From positions 1 to 47,468 of the forward strand of contig NZ_WMEW01000021.1 in NCBI RefSeq assembly GCF_009856355.1: a stretch of DNA of 47,468 nucleotides. The letters are read 5' to 3'. Made by a program: the position numbers and the translations under genes. Positions 15,226-22,676 of this stretch are shown here, piece after piece. The stretch comes from Halobacillus litoralis. GTDB lineage: Bacteria > Bacillota > Bacilli > Bacillales > Halobacillaceae. The notes under the pieces were generated by a model, which searched no databases, was not told the origin of the DNA, and worked only from the letters and a program-made list of their open reading frames with translations. How positions within the stretch are numbered: position 1 is the first letter of the stretch; the number at the start of each line of letters is the position of its first letter.

Positions 15226-16734
15226 TTGAACAAGAAAACAGCGATTGTTGTAGGTGCAGGACTAGGTGGAATGTCAGCTGCGATCCGGCTGTCCGGAGAC
15301 GGCTATGATGTAAAGGTCATTGAAAAGAACAGCAATATCGGCGGAAAGTTGAACCGAAGAGAAGGGAAAGGGTTCACGTTTGATACAGGCCCATCCATAC
15401 TGACGATGCCGTGGGTGCTGGAGCAGCTTTTTGCCAGTGTTCACCGTCGTCTGGAAGATTACATTACAGTTGAACGGGTAGAGCCGCAGTGGCGCACGTT
15501 CTTTGAGGACGGGACACAGCTGGATGTAACGAGTGACCTCCCGAACATGCTTGAGGAAATGTCCAAAGTGACGAACCGGCCGAACCGGAAGTTGACGGAT
15601 TTTCTCTCCTACAGCCAGGATATGTATGAACTGTGTATGAAGAGTTTTTATAAATACAGCATTCAGGATCTCAAAGATTTGAAGAAGCATCATAAGCTGA
15701 ACGAGCTGATGCAGATGGATCCAATGAGTACCGTTGCGAAGTCCACACATAAACAATTCAACAATCCCTATTTGGAGCAGTTGTTCAACTATTTCGTCAT
15801 GTATGTAGGGTCCAACCCGTATTCAGCACCGGCCATATTAAATCAGCTTGTTTATGTGCAGCTGGGGCTCGGGATCCACTATGTCAAAGGTGGCATGTAT
15901 AAGATTGCAGAAGGTATGGGGCAGCTGATGAAAGAGCTTCGTGTGGATGTTCAGTTGAACACACCTGTGCAGCGCCTCGTTGTCGAAAACGACCGTGTGA
16001 CGGGTGTGGAGACGGAAGGTGGTACTCTTCACGAGGCTGATATCGTCGTTTCCAACCTCGAAGCTATTCCGGCATACAGAAAGCTTGCGCCGAAGACATC
16101 CAAAGTGAAGAAGGAAACAAAATCTCTCGAGAAGAAGTTTGATCCAACGGTTTCCGGTCTTGTGCTGCTTCTTGGTACTGACCGTAAGTTTGACCACTTG
16201 AAGCACCATAACTTCCTGTTTTCTGAAGATCCTGAGAAAGAGTTCAAGCAGATTTTCGAAGAAGGGAAGCCGGCGGACGATCCAACGATCTATATCGGCA
16301 TTTCCGCTCGTTCCGATGATACGCAGGCTCCCGAAGGCAAGGACAACTTGTTTGTGCTGACCCACGTACCGCCGATGACGGGCAAAAAACAGAAGCCTGT
16401 CGACTGGGATGCCTACCGGGAAGTGGTGTTGGATAAGCTGGAACGTATGGGAATCGAAGGCCTGCGTGATTCGATTGAGTTTGAATACCGCTTTACGCCT
16501 GAAGATCTTGAAGCTCTCTACGGTCCGAACGGAGGGTCCATTTACGGCATTGCGGCCGATAAGAAGTCGAATGGAGGATTCAAGATCCCTTCCAAGAGTC
16601 AGGTGTTTGAAGGCTTGTACTTTGTTGGCGGATCCACCCATCCGGGCGGCGGCGTCCCTATGGTGACGCTCTCCGGACAGTTGACCGCTGATTTGATCAA
16701 AGAGCATGAAAGTGAGCCCGTACCTCAATCCTGA
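15226..16734 (+). CDS. Phytoene/diapophytoene desaturase family (Crt-type) oxidoreductase
   Basis: A protein of about 502 aa of the carotenoid desaturase/oxidase family. N-terminal FAD-binding motif VVGAGLGGMSAAIRLS with the following glutamate (VIEKN), GGKLNRR and FDTGPS blocks, and the C-terminal YFVGGSTHPGGGVPMV motif are all present. CrtN desaturases and CrtP oxidases share these marks, so the exact reaction is open. Start: TTG at 15226 has GGAGG 8 bp upstream; the ATG at 15220 would leave only 3 bp. No crtM or other carotenoid gene is nearby, so it is an orphan here apart from the upstream ICMT-like gene. Confidence 0.87.
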   Translation: MNKKTAIVVGAGLGGMSAAIRLSGDGYDVKVIEKNSNIGGKLNRREGKGFTFDTGPSILTMPWVLEQLFASVHRRLEDYITVERVEPQWRTFFEDGTQLDVTSDLPNMLEEMSKVTNRPNRKLTDFLSYSQDMYELCMKSFYKYSIQDLKDLKKHHKLNELMQMDPMSTVAKSTHKQFNNPYLEQLFNYFVMYVGSNPYSAPAILNQLVYVQLGLGIHYVKGGMYKIAEGMGQLMKELRVDVQLNTPVQRLVVENDRVTGVETEGGTLHEADIVVSNLEAIPAYRKLAPKTSKVKKETKSLEKKFDPTVSGLVLLLGTDRKFDHLKHHNFLFSEDPEKEFKQIFEEGKPADDPTIYIGISARSDDTQAPEGKDNLFVLTHVPPMTGKKQKPVDWDAYREVVLDKLERMGIEGLRDSIEFEYRFTPEDLEALYGPNGGSIYGIAADKKSNGGFKIPSKSQVFEGLYFVGGSTHPGGGVPMVTLSGQLTADLIKEHESEPVPQS

Positions 16735-16746
16735 GGCGTTATCCAG

Positions 16747-16775
16747 AAAAGACCAGCGTTTTCCGCTGGTCTTTT
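16747..16775 (+). terminator. Terminator of the desaturase gene
   Basis: AAAAGACCAGCG TTTTC CGCTGGTCTTTT stem-loop; symmetrical A/T flanks. Confidence 0.88.
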
Positions 16776-16840
16776 CGTTTATATGAGGGGGGACAGGGGA
16801 ATGGGATAGAAGTTGCGAGAATGAAATTTGGAGTGATTAT

Positions 16841-17827
16841 ATGAGCAGCTGGATCATCTTTGCACTCTTTATCATATCAGGGATCAGTACATTTTTTGTT
16901 GCCTCCCGTTTATCGATATATGGAGATGCAGTAAAGGAAAAAACAAGAGCGTCCTCTGCGTTTATGGGAGCGATCATTGGGATCGCCATTTCCCTGCCGG
17001 AGCTGACATCAAGTGTAACAGCGATTATCATTGACAGCCCTGATCTGGCTGTTGGTAATTTAATCGGAAGTAACTTATTTAACATTATGGGGCTGGCCAT
17101 TTTTGATATCATCTACAGGCGATATCAAATTCTGACCCATGCCACAGCGGAAAGCCGGATGTACGGATGGCTGGTTATTTATATGACGATCATTGTCATA
17201 GCTGGATTGAGCCTGACTCTTCCCACCCACATTTTCCACATCAGTTATACGTCCATTGCCGTCATTCTCCTGTACTTTATCGGTTCTAAATTCATTAATG
17301 ACCGGACTTCCTACCAGGGGAGGAAAATAAAAAAACAGAACGACCGCTACAAGGACTACACTTATAAGCAGGTGCTGTTCAAGTTTGTGATGTATGCCTT
17401 TCTCATCATGGTCATCGGGAGTGTTTTGACCGTCACAGCCGAAAGGATATCTGTCATCACTGGAATTGGAGCATCGTTTATTGGTGCCTTCTTAGTAGCC
17501 ATCAGTACATCACTCCCTGATGCGGTCAGTGTAGCCACAGCTCTGAAGCTGAGAAACTTCAATCTTGGGATCAGTTCGCTGCTTGGCAGTAATGCCTTCA
17601 ACTTAATGATCCTGGCGATTACCGATTTGATTTATATCAAAGGAAACCTTCTTCAGCAGTCTTCCCCGGCCAACCTTTTTACGGGGGCGGCCTCGGTTTT
17701 GTTTATCCTGCTGATTATTTACAGCATTACAAGAAAAAAGGTGCAGTCGTGGAGCTATCTTCTGCCCTCGGTTTTAATCATTGTCAGTTATTTCGTAACG
17801 ACGTATCTCGTTTTCCAGATCAAGTAA
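16841..17827 (+). CDS. Calcium/sodium antiporter family protein (YrbG-like)
   Basis: A 328-aa membrane protein with two homologous halves, each carrying an ion-binding alpha repeat: GIAISLPELTSSVTAI with GSNLFNIMGL in the first half and ISTSLPDAVSVATAL with GSNAFNLMIL in the second. These are the hallmarks of the Na+/Ca2+ exchanger superfamily. The second repeat has Asp (LPDAVS) where many members have Glu (LPE), a possible change of ion preference. RBS GGAG. Predicted about ten membrane helices. Monocistronic. Confidence 0.88.
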   Translation: MSSWIIFALFIISGISTFFVASRLSIYGDAVKEKTRASSAFMGAIIGIAISLPELTSSVTAIIIDSPDLAVGNLIGSNLFNIMGLAIFDIIYRRYQILTHATAESRMYGWLVIYMTIIVIAGLSLTLPTHIFHISYTSIAVILLYFIGSKFINDRTSYQGRKIKKQNDRYKDYTYKQVLFKFVMYAFLIMVIGSVLTVTAERISVITGIGASFIGAFLVAISTSLPDAVSVATALKLRNFNLGISSLLGSNAFNLMILAITDLIYIKGNLLQQSSPANLFTGAASVLFILLIIYSITRKKVQSWSYLLPSVLIIVSYFVTTYLVFQIK

Positions 17828-17829
17828 TG

Positions 17830-17860
17830 AAGCAGGAGGCATGAGTCCTCCTGCTTTTTT
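17830..17860 (+). terminator. Terminator of the exchanger gene
   Basis: AAGCAGGAGG CATGAGT CCTCCTGCTT stem followed by T residues. Confidence 0.92.
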
Positions 17861-17884
17861 ACTTTGCTGAACAAACACAGACAG

Positions 17885-18106
17885 CTATGAATGATTATTT
17901 TGAGAGGCTGAATAGTACTGGATCCAGAAGCGGAATTCATCAAAGAACAAATCAAGGGAGAGGTCCATATGCTCAAAAAAATCCTCCAAAAGCTCCGGTT
18001 CCATTTCGTCCAGCAGTCCTGTTACATATAGAGGTGTCTTAAACCGATGATAGACGCTGCTGTATCCGTAGTCGCTGAAAATGTCAGCCATATCCTGTTC
18101 TGTCAC
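17885..18106 (-). CDS. Small acidic protein, unknown
   Basis: A 73-aa soluble, acidic, aromatic-rich protein (start MTEQDMADIF; C-terminal region FDEFRFWIQYYSASQ). Two GTG codons compete: 18112 is only 2 bp from the RBS, whereas 18106 has AAGGAGG at 8 bp, so 18106 is chosen. No motif or family recognised. It is divergent from the uracil-DNA glycosylase gene. Confidence 0.65.
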   Translation of the reverse strand: MTEQDMADIFSDYGYSSVYHRFKTPLYVTGLLDEMEPELLEDFFEHMDLSLDLFFDEFRFWIQYYSASQNNHS

Positions 18107-18238
18107 AGACACTGCCTCCTTTTTCTTTTAGCGTGTCATCCTGGCTTCGGATTATACAGCAGGAGGATAAATCCGCTGTTCCGCGTGTAACGACCCGGAC
18201 CTGGTGGAACATAAAAAAGAAAGAAAGGGAGGATGAAT

Positions 18239-18883
18239 ATGAATTGGCCGGAAGAGCTTGTGAAAGAAGCAGAACAGAACATGGAGCCTTACGATGTTGA
18301 AGGGTTTGTCCTTGGCGCGGGGGATGACCAGGCGGACATTATGATTGTGGGGGAGGCGCCGGGTGAGAACGAAGCCGTTAAAGGCCGGCCGTTTATCGGA
18401 CGCGCAGGCGCCGAGCTGGATAAACACCTGGACTATGCCGGGCTTTCCCGGGAAGATGTTTATATTACAAGTGTCGTCAGAAGCCGCCCTTATAAATGGG
18501 TGGATACGAATAAGAAGGGGAGCGGAGGGAGGCGGAAGGCCAATCGGAAACCGAATCAAAAAGAGATTGACGCCCATGCCCGCCTGCTGGACTACCAGAT
18601 CGCTGAAATGGATCCGGCCATCATCGTCGCTCTCGGAGGTGTCGCTTATCAGCGGCTGACAGGAAAAAATCATAAGATGACCGATGTGATCGGCCGATCC
18701 TTTCATGTTCCTGTCCAGAAAAAAGGTGACTCAGGGTATGAGCTGACCGAAAAGACGTATACCATTATCCCGTTGTACCACCCGGCTGCCGTTTTTTATA
18801 ATCCCGGGATTAAGGATACGATATGGGAATCTTTAGATCATTGGAAGCGTGAAATAGAAAAGAACAGCCACCGGAAAGGGTGA
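18239..18883 (+). CDS. Uracil-DNA glycosylase family protein (type 4/5-like)
   Basis: A 214-aa member of the UDG superfamily, which removes uracil or related lesions from DNA. Motif 1 GEAPGENE (residues 38-45) with PFIGRAGAEL, and motif 3 PLYHPAAVFYNP near the C-terminus, match the family 4 pattern. However, no cysteine is visible in the whole protein, so the 4Fe-4S cluster of classical family 4 enzymes is absent. There is also a basic insert (KKGSGGRRKANRKPN) after the VRSRPYK block. The ATG at 18239 is preferred (GGGAGG at 6 bp) over 18233, which touches the RBS. DNA repair role by family; substrate uncertain. Confidence 0.85.
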   Translation: MNWPEELVKEAEQNMEPYDVEGFVLGAGDDQADIMIVGEAPGENEAVKGRPFIGRAGAELDKHLDYAGLSREDVYITSVVRSRPYKWVDTNKKGSGGRRKANRKPNQKEIDAHARLLDYQIAEMDPAIIVALGGVAYQRLTGKNHKMTDVIGRSFHVPVQKKGDSGYELTEKTYTIIPLYHPAAVFYNPGIKDTIWESLDHWKREIEKNSHRKG

Positions 18884-18894
18884 CCGTTCTTTTT
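18859..18894 (+). terminator. Terminator of the UDG gene
   Basis: AAGAAC-(A)G-CACC / GGTG-AC-CGTTCTT imperfect stem followed by TTTTT; it overlaps the end of the UDG gene and touches the stop of the convergent gene. Confidence 0.65.
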
Positions 18895-19523
18895 CAGCTG
18901 TCAGAGCTTCCGGAAGGGTGTTTCTCGAAGACGAAGTATCCCTGTCTGCTTAAGGACGCCGGTCCGATACTCGTGCTGCGCCAGCTCTGAACGGCTACTT
19001 TATCTGTATGCTTTTCACCCTTGATCGTATAAATCTTCGCTTCAGGCTGGAAGTTGTTCACTCGTGTCAAAGGTTCCGCTTCCTCGCCGGGAGATTGGTG
19101 GCCGATGACCCCGACCACCTCACCAAGCTGCTCTTTTGAAACACGGGTGCTTGTCTGGTGGAATTCCTTGTCCTCATAAATGATATACGTTTCTCTTACG
19201 ATAGGGGAGGGGGTGTGAGCCATATCGGCACCGGATGCACCTCCGTAAGTCTTCACATGACTTGAGATGGATTTATAGGCCATACGACCAGCTTCATCGG
19301 AAGCGGGGTGGTCTGCATTCCACGTCACTGTAAAAGCAGCGGCTGTAACGAAAGCGGGGACCCACAGCTTTTTTCTCATCCAGCTCCCGGACTTGGGACG
19401 GGGGCTTCCTTTATGCATCGACTGAATCACGTTTTTCTTCATATAGCGTTCATCAAAGGGGACATGGTCATATTTGACGCGGTGGTTCATTTTCCTTAAT
19501 TTCCTGTCCGTCAAATCATTCAC
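18894..19523 (-). CDS. Putative membrane-anchored regulator of the ECF sigma factor
   Basis: A 209-aa protein with a basic cytosolic N-terminus (about 50 residues), one membrane segment (about 53-68, LWVPAFVTAAAFTVTW) and an extracytoplasmic C-terminal part. Its start overlaps the 3' end of the upstream ECF sigma gene by 8 bp, the typical arrangement of translationally coupled sigma/anti-sigma pairs. I see no zinc-binding HxxxCxxC anti-sigma motif, so the anti-sigma function is inferred from topology and position only. Confidence 0.7.
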   Translation of the reverse strand: MNDLTDRKLRKMNHRVKYDHVPFDERYMKKNVIQSMHKGSPRPKSGSWMRKKLWVPAFVTAAAFTVTWNADHPASDEAGRMAYKSISSHVKTYGGASGADMAHTPSPIVRETYIIYEDKEFHQTSTRVSKEQLGEVVGVIGHQSPGEEAEPLTRVNNFQPEAKIYTIKGEKHTDKVAVQSWRSTSIGPASLSRQGYFVFEKHPSGSSDS

Positions 19524-20133
19524 TTTGTGAACTCCCTTCCGTTGTCATCCGTTCTTGAAGCAGCTGGCGGGCCCGTCTCAGCCTTGTTTTGACTGTGTTA
19601 GGGCTGGTATTCAATACATCCGCCATGCTTTTGATGTCGAATTCCTCAAAGTAGTATAAGATGATGATTTCCCGGTATTTATCCTCTAAAGCTAACACGT
19701 GGGCAAGGAGCGCTTCATCTTCATCCTGACGCATCACCAACTCCTCCGGAGTCTCCCTTGGGGAAGGGATGGATCTGAACAGTTCGGTTCCTTTTTTAAC
19801 GACACGCTTCATATAGGAGCTTTTCAAGTGATCTTTACAAAGGTTGACGTTAATTTTGTACAGCCATGTTTTTACAGAGGCTTCTTGTTTGAAGGATTCG
19901 TAACTTTGGTAGGCTTTGATGAAAGTTTCCTGGGTAATGTCCTCCGCAGTGGCATAATCTTTTACATAAGAATAAGCGAGCCATTTGAGGTCATGGCCAT
20001 AGTGGCGTATCCATTCTTCAATCCGTTGTTCATCGAGATCATCAGGTTCGTATGTAGACTGCGGCCGCTGTCTGCGTATCAATTTGTCCCACCTCATCTG
20101 TTTAGACGACACTCCCCGGAAAAAAGTTTTCAT
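19516..20133 (-). CDS. ECF-type RNA polymerase sigma factor
   Basis: A protein of up to 205 aa with sigma-70 region 2 (WLAYSYVKDYATAEDITQET, SFKQEASVKTWLYKINVN) and region 4 (LPxx-like EDKYREIIILYYFEEFDIKSMADVLNTSPNTVKTRLRRAR, a helix-turn-helix). It directs transcription of a stress or envelope regulon; the regulon is unknown. Start is ambiguous: ATG at 20133 has GAAGGA 11 bp away, whereas TTG at 20082 has GAGGTG at 7 bp and would give a 188-aa protein closer to usual ECF length. It is followed by its putative regulator with an 8-bp overlap. Confidence 0.9.
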   Translation of the reverse strand: MKTFFRGVSSKQMRWDKLIRRQRPQSTYEPDDLDEQRIEEWIRHYGHDLKWLAYSYVKDYATAEDITQETFIKAYQSYESFKQEASVKTWLYKINVNLCKDHLKSSYMKRVVKKGTELFRSIPSPRETPEELVMRQDEDEALLAHVLALEDKYREIIILYYFEEFDIKSMADVLNTSPNTVKTRLRRARQLLQERMTTEGSSQSE

Positions 20134-20206
20134 CCGTTGTCTTTTCCTTCTATATTCGGCGTGCTGATGTATTTATCCTTGTTTTGCAATCAGACCTTAA
20201 TTATGC

Positions 20207-20222
20207 TGTTCCACGTGAAACC
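20207..20222. promoter_or_regulatory. parS-like ParB/Spo0J binding site
   Basis: TGTTCCACGTGAAACC matches the 16-bp parS consensus TGTTNCACGTGAAACA at every specified position except the last base. It lies in non-coding DNA upstream of the sigma gene, as parS sites of bacilli can. Known role: ParB loading centre for origin segregation and SMC recruitment, so this window would map to the origin-proximal part of the chromosome. Confidence 0.75.
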
Positions 20223-20346
20223 TGCCGGATAAAGAGGAATGATGGCGGAGGGTGTATAGTGGAAACAAGAAGATGGATGAAAAGTTGGAGAGGAAAAACG
20301 GTGTATGAGCGGTAAACTTTTTTCTTAAGTTCTCTTCGATATGTGC
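20223..20346. other. Rest of the gap between the ECF sigma gene and the antisense RNA
   Basis: Apart from the parS-like site at 20207-20222 and the antisense-RNA promoter at its right end I see no gene, repeat or hairpin here. Short open frames on both strands lack ribosome binding sites. The sigma-gene promoter should lie in this stretch, but I cannot point to a convincing ECF-type -35/-10 pair. Confidence 0.4.
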
Positions 20347-20446
20347 TATAATAAAAGGGAATCGGCGGCAGATGCAGCTGCCGCCGCGATACCGTTCGCA
20401 CAGGAAGACAGGATAGACCTTCACGTTCGTGAAGGTCTATTTTTTA
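20347..20446 (+). ncRNA. Candidate antisense RNA (type I antitoxin)
   Basis: An extended -10 box TGCTATAAT (TATAAT 20347-20352) predicts a start near 20358. The roughly 90-nt RNA contains a GGCGGCAG/CTGCCGCC hairpin (20364-20385). It ends in a strong terminator, ATAGACCTTCACG/CGTGAAGGTCTAT plus TTTTTT (20413-20446). No protein is encoded. Its 3' end overlaps the last codons and 3' UTR of the convergent 31-aa toxin gene, the arrangement of bsrE/SR5, txpA/RatA and par/Fst type I systems. The -35 box is weak. Confidence 0.65.
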
Positions 20447-20532
20447 TTGTTCATTTTTATGATGAGCGCAAGGAGGGTAATGATGAATGTTCCAAACGCA
20501 AACATGATCATGAGGGCTTCGTATGTGCTCAT
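20437..20532 (-). CDS. Holin-like type I toxin peptide (BsrE/TxpA-like)
   Basis: A 31-aa peptide, too short for standard gene callers. It begins MSTYEALMIMFAFGTFII and ends in a basic tail KMNNKK. From memory of the family, the N-terminal block M-S/T-xY/F-E/QALMxM followed by a single hydrophobic helix is that of the BsrE, BsrG, TxpA and YonT toxins of bacilli; length equals BsrE-type toxins (about 30 aa). Such peptides insert in the membrane and are kept silent by a 3'-overlapping antisense RNA, and a candidate for that RNA is present. GAGG lies 6 bp before the ATG. Toxicity is inferred. Confidence 0.75.
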   Translation of the reverse strand: MSTYEALMIMFAFGTFIITLLALIIKMNNKK

Positions 20533-20656
20533 TGCAGGCCTCACACCCTTTCTAGTACAGTGTTCTGTTTATCATAGGGAACGGTATCTATCTACAAGGA
20601 TACCATAATTTTCGGAAAATAAGAACGTGTGTTCGTAAAATAGACGAAAGGAACTA

Positions 20657-20697
20657 AAAAGGGATAGATTCACAATGGTGTGAATCTATCCCTTTTA
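20657..20697. terminator. Bidirectional terminator (amtB side)
   Basis: An 18-bp perfect stem, AAAAGGGATAGATTCACA and its complement, with ATGG loop and flanking A/T runs. It terminates the minus-strand glnK-amtB transcript. Confidence 0.9.
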
Positions 20698-20723
20698 TCA
20701 AAGGATAAGGACTCGTTCTTCAT

Positions 20724-22121
20724 TTATTGAGCGGTTTTTTCCTTCGGTTTCTCCGGAACTTGTTCGGCCTGCAGGTCGTTTAAACGGTGCAGCAGTCCCA
20801 CTCCGAAATCTTTAGAACCATAATCGAGATTTTCGTTGAAGATTCCTCTGGAGCTTTCATACGCTTGGGAACCATGTTCGGCAAAGTCCAGTCCGGAGAT
20901 TTCCTCCTGGCGGGAGACGCGGATACCGACAGTTGCTTTAATGACAGCTACGGTACCTGCTGTTGTAACCATTGTCCAGGCGATGACGGCTAGAATACCT
21001 ACAGCCTGGATGCCGAGAAGGGAAGCCCCGCCTCCGTACAGCAGTCCGCCTTCAACAGCGAATAATCCGACAGCCAGTGTTCCCCAGATCCCGCAGATGC
21101 CGTGCACAGCGATAGCGCCGACAGGGTCATCGATGCGTGCGACACGATCAAGGAACTGAACGGCTTCGACAAGAATGACACCAGCGATCAACCCGATAAC
21201 GATGGCTCCAGCCAGCGAAACGTTTGCTGTACCCGCCGTAATCCCTACGAGGCCGGCCAGCGCACCGTTTAATGTAAGGGAAGCGTCAATACGTTTGAAC
21301 TTGGCATAGGAGTAGAAACCGGAACCGAGGACACCGGCAGAAGCAGACAGCAGTGTCGTCGCAATGACAGAAGGGACGAGGGACGGATCGGCAGCCAGTG
21401 TGCTTCCGCCGTTGAATCCGAACCAGCCAAACCACAGGATGAATACACCAAGGGCTCCGAGAGGGATGTTATGCCCGGGGATGACATTGACCGTCCTGCC
21501 GCTGTATTTCCCGATACGCGGCCCAAGGAACAGGACGGCGGTTACGGCACCAAGGGCACCGGTCAGGTGGACGACGGTGGATCCGGCAAAGTCTACAAAG
21601 CCAAGCTCTGCCAGCCATCCTCCGCCCCATACCCAGTGGCCGACAACGGGATATATGAACCCGGTCATGACGACAGTAAGTAAAAGGTAGGATCCTAATT
21701 TAATACGTTCAGCAACAGCACCGGAAATGATGGTTGCACAGGTAGCTGCGAATACGGCCTGGAATACGAAAAATCCGATTTGATCCTCCTGGCCGGAAAG
21801 CAGGAAGCCGTCAATACCGATGATCCCGCCTCCGGATGTTCCGAACATAATGCCGTAACCGACGATGAAATAGAGAACAGCAGCGATCGACATCGTCATG
21901 AAGTTTTTCATGAGGATGTTCAAAGCATTCTTGGAACGGGTGAATCCGGATTCGACCATCGCAAAGCCTGCATGCATAAAGAATACTAAAAAGGCGGCAA
22001 TCATTACCCAGGCCATGTCGACGGACTGCAGAACAGATTCAGCGGTTACGGTCGTCTGAGCGCTGGCGGCGACAGGAAAGCTGAAAAGAGCCAGCAGTGA
22101 TAAAGGAATTACTTTCTTCAT
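20724..22121 (-). CDS. amtB: Ammonium transporter
   Basis: A 465-aa Amt/Rh channel that takes up ammonium. It has a cleavable-looking N-terminal signal segment (to about residue 21, AASAQ), then eleven predicted membrane helices. Family marks include MVESGFTRSKN, the pore histidines in TVVHLTGALGA and AIAVHGICGIWG, and FGFNGGSTLAA. It follows glnK by 24 bp in one operon. RBS GGAGAGGAC. Known role: ammonium uptake under nitrogen limitation, plugged by GlnK when nitrogen is plentiful. The synonym in B. subtilis is nrgA. Confidence 0.95.
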   Translation of the reverse strand: MKKVIPLSLLALFSFPVAASAQTTVTAESVLQSVDMAWVMIAAFLVFFMHAGFAMVESGFTRSKNALNILMKNFMTMSIAAVLYFIVGYGIMFGTSGGGIIGIDGFLLSGQEDQIGFFVFQAVFAATCATIISGAVAERIKLGSYLLLTVVMTGFIYPVVGHWVWGGGWLAELGFVDFAGSTVVHLTGALGAVTAVLFLGPRIGKYSGRTVNVIPGHNIPLGALGVFILWFGWFGFNGGSTLAADPSLVPSVIATTLLSASAGVLGSGFYSYAKFKRIDASLTLNGALAGLVGITAGTANVSLAGAIVIGLIAGVILVEAVQFLDRVARIDDPVGAIAVHGICGIWGTLAVGLFAVEGGLLYGGGASLLGIQAVGILAVIAWTMVTTAGTVAVIKATVGIRVSRQEEISGLDFAEHGSQAYESSRGIFNENLDYGSKDFGVGLLHRLNDLQAEQVPEKPKEKTAQ

Positions 22122-22145
22122 AAATGGATCGTCCTCTCCTATAAA

Positions 22146-22487
22146 TTAAATAAGTGCCTGTTTGCCTGTTTCCCCTGTCCGGATGCGGAAGACTTCATCA
22201 ATGGTGGAGACGAAGATTTTGCCATCCCCGACTTCATTGGTCGCGCAGGCTTCCAGGATGACGTCGACCACGGAGCCGAGCTCGTGATTCTCAATGACCA
22301 TTTCGACCTTCACCTTCGGATACAGTTTAATTTCGAAGCGGCTGCCCCGGAAAATGCCTTCCTGTCCTTTCTGTTGACCGCATCCGGCTACTTCTGAAAC
22401 GGTTAACCCTTTGACTCCCAAAGCGTCCAGCTGCTGCCGGAGCTCTTGGAAAGCTTCCGGGCGGATGATGGCTTCGACCTTCTTCAT
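22146..22487 (-). CDS. glnK: PII nitrogen-regulatory protein
   Basis: A 113-aa PII signalling protein, of usual length. The T-loop region reads QKGQEGIFRGSRFEIKLYPKV: the position of the uridylylated tyrosine (Tyr51 of E. coli) is Phe, so covalent uridylylation is not expected, in line with bacilli. The B-loop TNEVGDGKIFVS is intact for ATP/2-oxoglutarate binding. First gene of the operon with amtB, whose channel it is expected to block. RBS AGGAGGA. Two TnrA/GlnR-type boxes flank its promoter. Confidence 0.93.
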   Translation of the reverse strand: MKKVEAIIRPEAFQELRQQLDALGVKGLTVSEVAGCGQQKGQEGIFRGSRFEIKLYPKVKVEMVIENHELGSVVDVILEACATNEVGDGKIFVSTIDEVFRIRTGETGKQALI

Positions 22488-22512
22488 AGGATCAGTTCCT
22501 CCTTGTTTTCCA

Positions 22513-22529
22513 TGTCAGGAAATATGACA
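22513..22529. promoter_or_regulatory. TnrA/GlnR-type box, proximal
   Basis: TGTCAGGAAATATGACA fits the TGTNANAWWWTNTNACA consensus at all positions but one (G for A at position 7). It lies between the predicted transcription start (about 22542) and the glnK start codon, a position suited to repression. Confidence 0.7.
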
Positions 22530-22548
22530 TGCGTAGTAGTTGTTATTT

Positions 22549-22577
22549 ACTATAAAAGAAATATTCTGAAAAATCAA
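22549..22577 (-). promoter_or_regulatory. glnK promoter
   Basis: On the minus strand TTGATT (22577-22572), 17-bp spacer, TATAGT (22554-22549). Confidence 0.6.
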
Positions 22578-22594
22578 TACCTTTATTGTAAATA

Positions 22595-22611
22595 TGTGAG
22601 GAAAGTTGACA
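22595..22611. promoter_or_regulatory. TnrA/GlnR-type box, distal
   Basis: TGTGAGGAAAGTTGACA matches the consensus with two mismatches. Its centre is about 61 bp upstream of the predicted start point, a place suited to activation by TnrA. Confidence 0.45.
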
Positions 22612-22626
22612 TGGTTGTGAAAGTGT

Positions 22627-22668
22627 AAAAAAAGCCTGCAGGAACGTTTAGATCTCTGCAGGCTTTTT
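22627..22668 (-). terminator. Terminator of the nrd operon
   Basis: On the minus strand AAAAAGCCTGCAG ... CTGCAGGCTTTTTTT, right behind the beta-subunit stop codon. Confidence 0.9.
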
Positions 22669-22676
22669 CTCGAGTG

